A DNA stretch of 64,000 bases from positions 248,001 to 312,000 of the forward strand of contig LATX02000046.1 in NCBI GenBank assembly GCA_001466705.2. Reading direction: 5' to 3'. Source of the DNA: Moniliophthora roreri. Its lineage: Eukaryota > Basidiomycota > Agaricomycetes > Agaricales > Marasmiaceae. Below, in pieces: positions 61,115 to 64,000 of the stretch. The notes beneath the pieces were generated by a model. The model ran no database searches and was not told the origin of the DNA. It saw nothing but the letters and a program-made list of their open reading frames with translations. The stretch's first letter is position 1. The number at the start of each line of letters is the position of its first letter. The position numbers and the translations under genes were made by a program.

Positions 61115-62369
61115 TGAGATATGTGAGGATGAGAAACTGACGGGTTTCATTAGGATTTAGACTCTTTTATACCAGACTATACCACATGTCCACGAGTCAA
61201 CAACATTCTCATCATCAACTGCAAACACTACTCTGTTGACAGGGTCACTGGCTCACTTGTCCGACTCACGGGATGTAGGAGATCTAGTTCCTATCAGCCA
61301 GACGGGGGCAGCGTTACTGTAACCGATGACAGGGAAAATTGGCTAGTCATCCCGACGGGCCCGTAGCAATTCTCTGAATCAGTGCAACTCATCACTCTTT
61401 TTGCCCGAAAATTACGAGGAAATTGTGTCTAAAGCACCACAGCATCTGTACATGAACCGACAACTGAACAACGACGATCGCATTCGCTCAACACCAGAAG
61501 GGTTATCTCCCCTGCTACTCATCATGAAACACGTACTCATCTCATTTCGATTATTTTATTTTCTATAAAAATTTCGAGGTTGTGGCTATACCATATGCAA
61601 CAAATATCAGACACCCTGTACTCGTATTCTCAATATACATAGAACCTCACGGTCCAATGCAGATGCACTGTATGCGAGCTACCAACGCGATAGGCCTGCT
61701 GAGTGAAGAGAAACGCCAAACTAATCTTTCTGGAACGTCAAGCTGTAGGTGAACCCTGAAGCTGTGAATGCTGTATGGGGCACAGTGGACACACTATCCA
61801 CTGACGGGGGAAGTTTTGATGGGATCATCAGCCTTCGTTTAGCTGAGCAAGCTCAGCTATGTGCATAGTTCCATATCTTGTCCTTGTTTCGTTTCTGGAG
61901 CCATAATAACGCGCAGCCCCTTTGATATCATGATGGGCTTGTTGACTGAGACTTGTATTCCTGCACCTCCCGCATCACCGATCCGCGGTTAACCGGTTTG
62001 ACCTGCCTTACGTTTCCTCGATAATCGGCTTGCCATGTGCCAGCGCCTTGATGATATTGGTGATATTGATGCGACCCCCTCCCCCAAGGACAGTTGAATA
62101 CCAAATAACCATACATGTGGTCCCTTGGTTCAAACGAGATACTTCCTCAGTTACCCTTCACGAGCCTCTATCATCGCATGGGCCACGGATCATGCGCAGA
62201 ACGGCTAACTCAAGACGCTTTCAAAGTTGCAAAGGCCATGATGGCTTGATAGGATCTGGTCTCTGCATTACAAATATGTCAAGTAGTCGCTCTTAGAATG
62301 AAATTGAAAACTAAAATATTGATGCGCAATGCATTGTGAAGGACATACATCGTATCAATGACCAACCTA
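61115..62369. other. intergenic upstream of IDO, about 1.25 kb
   Basis: Contains the IDO promoter. A short frame with HQYHQYHQ (61928-62116, minus) is not called. No repeat or RNA gene recognised. Confidence 0.4.
61164..61171 (-). promoter_or_regulatory. TATA box of the IDO gene
   Basis: TATAAAAG on the minus strand, 13 bases before the ATG at 61150 and 49 before the ATG at 61114. Transcription would normally begin about 30 bases downstream, which excludes the first ATG and supports the second. Confidence 0.6.
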
Positions 62370-63953
62370 TCATCTAGGCTCCTCAACCGAATGCCTCCAC
62401 TGCAACCAGACGCGATTGCCATCTGCATTGTCCACCAGCTGGCATCGACGTCTGGCCACTTCCAGCACTTTCTCCTTGACACCGACCTTTCCATCGTATA
62501 AGACGTTGAATTTGTCCACCAGCTCATCTTCGGTTAGGCCTGAGCTAGCGCCGCTGGGGTGGTCACCTGTAACCATCTGTCTTATTTCGAGCTCTGTTGG
62601 CAGCGCGTAATGGAACGGTTCGAGGATTCGTCTTTCTGCAAACTCTTCCGGGATGTCCAACTTGTCGGCGTCCGTGAGATACTTCCCATTAAAAAACTCA
62701 TCGACCTTCTCCGCACTGACTTCCTCCAAAGTTGCCGGAGACCAGTTTGGCCTGCCATTGATTCTCTCCACCAGGACGGCCTCGACGCCAATTTTGAAGT
62801 CGGGAGTGGCGCCTCGCTGTCATGGGTAAATGTCTCAGTAGAATGTCATCGGGATAGGTAGATCAACCTACGCAACAAGCTGCTGCAATCTGAAGCTCCA
62901 TCTCTAAAGCTCGAAGTAGGTTCTTGGATTTTCCGGTACGAATTGCTCGTAAAGCAACTTTGAGACTGGTTGGACTGCGAAGGTTCAACGTATCAATAGT
63001 AGTTGACGCCCACTTGCTGATCGACGGATCACTATGTGATGTCAATTTCTGCAAGTCCACGATTATCTTTTCAACTTTGTGGTGTCGGAAAGCCCAGTCG
63101 ATGGCCGAACGTTTGACACCAACAAAATCGGAGACCAATTTGTCTGTAGGTTCTGCTTCCAAAGCGTACTCCTCGATGAGCTTGTTGATGCGTTTGGAGT
63201 ACTCTTTAGTGTTCATTTGATACTCCTTGACTCTTCGACCTTGTCGAACGCCCAAGCCGGCCACGTTAGAAGAATCAGACATACTTTCAAGTAGCATGGG
63301 TAATCTTCGGGCAGGGATATAATGTGTGGCGAAGCCGTGCTCACTAAAACTGAAATCAAATTTGATCCCGGGGGGCGAGATGCAGAAGACTTACAACACT
63401 GCCCTCCCTTTGAGAGTATCTCCGGTCAGGGCTAAGTAAGTGCCCATCTCACCATCAAGTCTGGATAGGAAGTAACTAGCGCCAACGTCAGGGCAGTAGC
63501 CGATCTTAGTCTCAGGCATGGCGAAAACAGTGTTCTCTGTCGCAACGCGGAAGTTGGCTGGGATAGATAGTCCTACGCCACCGCCCACTGGAGAGAATGT
63601 AAGATGATAGAATTGGCGCTGATGGAGTGACTGACTAGTTATACCGTCCATGATAGCGACGTAGGGCTGGGGTACCGCTGCAAGCATGTAGTCGAGTTCG
63701 AACCTAAGCAGCGTAAATGTTGATTCCGAAAACAAAGTATGAGCCATACTCGGATTTGAAGAAATCGGTTGCTTTGTCCCGTGTTTTAGGATCGGCAGCA
63801 GCTTGAACAACGCCTGCCCATTGCAAAACTACCGTTAGCCGGAAAGTTAGGTCCATCATTACACAACGCACCTGCTACATCACCTCCTGCACAGAATGCC
63901 CTGCCTTCTCCCCAGCCCCAAATAGCTGTGCATAGATCCGAACGACTCCATTC
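62370..63953 (-). CDS. HIBCH: 3-hydroxyisobutyryl-CoA hydrolase, 5' end outside window
   Basis: Crotonase-fold thioesterase of valine breakdown in mitochondria. Exons seen, from the 5' side: 63953-63872, 63813-63750, 63703-63636, 63587-63395, 63343-62872, 62816-62370 (441 codons plus stop). The oxyanion region [10 protein letters not shown], then [17 protein letters not shown], the catalytic stretch [20 protein letters not shown] and the C-terminal [18 protein letters not shown] are diagnostic. The N-terminus, including any presequence, lies beyond or close to the right edge. The acceptor before [11 protein letters not shown] could alternatively be four codon positions away; the one used gives the closer family match. 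It pairs functionally with IVD at 5.8 kb. Confidence 0.92.
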
Positions 63954-64000
63954 CTGATAATCGCCAAACCTGAGTCCTGTGAGAACCGTGCAACATGAAA

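Noticed and set aside
61115..61150. IDO start at 61150
   Set aside because: The TATA box is only 13 bases upstream, so the transcript should start after this ATG.

Overview
The window is a compact piece of nuclear DNA from a filamentous basidiomycete, most likely an agaricomycete mushroom. The evidence is dense genes broken by many roughly 50-nt introns, CBM1-linked GH6 cellobiohydrolases, a GH18 chitinase, an indoleamine dioxygenase of fungal type, F-box proteins with leucine-rich-like tails, and NACHT NTPases of the kind expanded in mushrooms. I built about 24 gene models by joining exons by eye at splice sites where reading frame and family similarity agree; 23 of them are interrupted by introns. 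The genus cannot be fixed from the sequence alone.

Layout. 0-9.3 kb: 3' end of an F-box-like gene, an amidase, a complete F-box gene, isovaleryl-CoA dehydrogenase, TFIIF beta. 11-17.5 kb: a secreted carboxylesterase and a GH18 chitinase, separated by a repeat island with a Harbinger/Tourist-type MITE and a second inverted-repeat element. 18.7-24.5 kb: Nudix hydrolase, UBLCP1-like phosphatase, COP9 subunit 8, NECAP-type endocytic adaptor. 26-34 kb: three GH6 cellulases in tandem, two with CBM1 and one without. 34.5-43.5 kb: cysteine desulfurase NFS1 (with a candidate intronic C/D snoRNA), an SR splicing factor, mitochondrial uL2, RuvB-like 2. 43.9-51.4 kb: two paralogous NACHT genes, with a decayed RuvB-like 2 copy between them, showing a segmental duplication. 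52-64 kb: a large uncharacterised membrane protein, RPA1, indoleamine 2,3-dioxygenase and a truncated 3-hydroxyisobutyryl-CoA hydrolase.

Functional links. The GH6 trio, esterase and chitinase form a secreted polymer-degrading set. Isovaleryl-CoA dehydrogenase and 3-hydroxyisobutyryl-CoA hydrolase both serve branched-chain amino acid breakdown; the amidase and indoleamine dioxygenase add nitrogen and tryptophan catabolism. Most remaining genes are housekeeping. The most unusual points are the RVB2-NACHT duplication with its pseudogene, the conserved unassigned C-terminal region of the NACHT proteins, micro-exons down to 6 nt, five GC-AG introns, the candidate snoRNA, and an Asp-to-Asn change in the chitinase catalytic motif.
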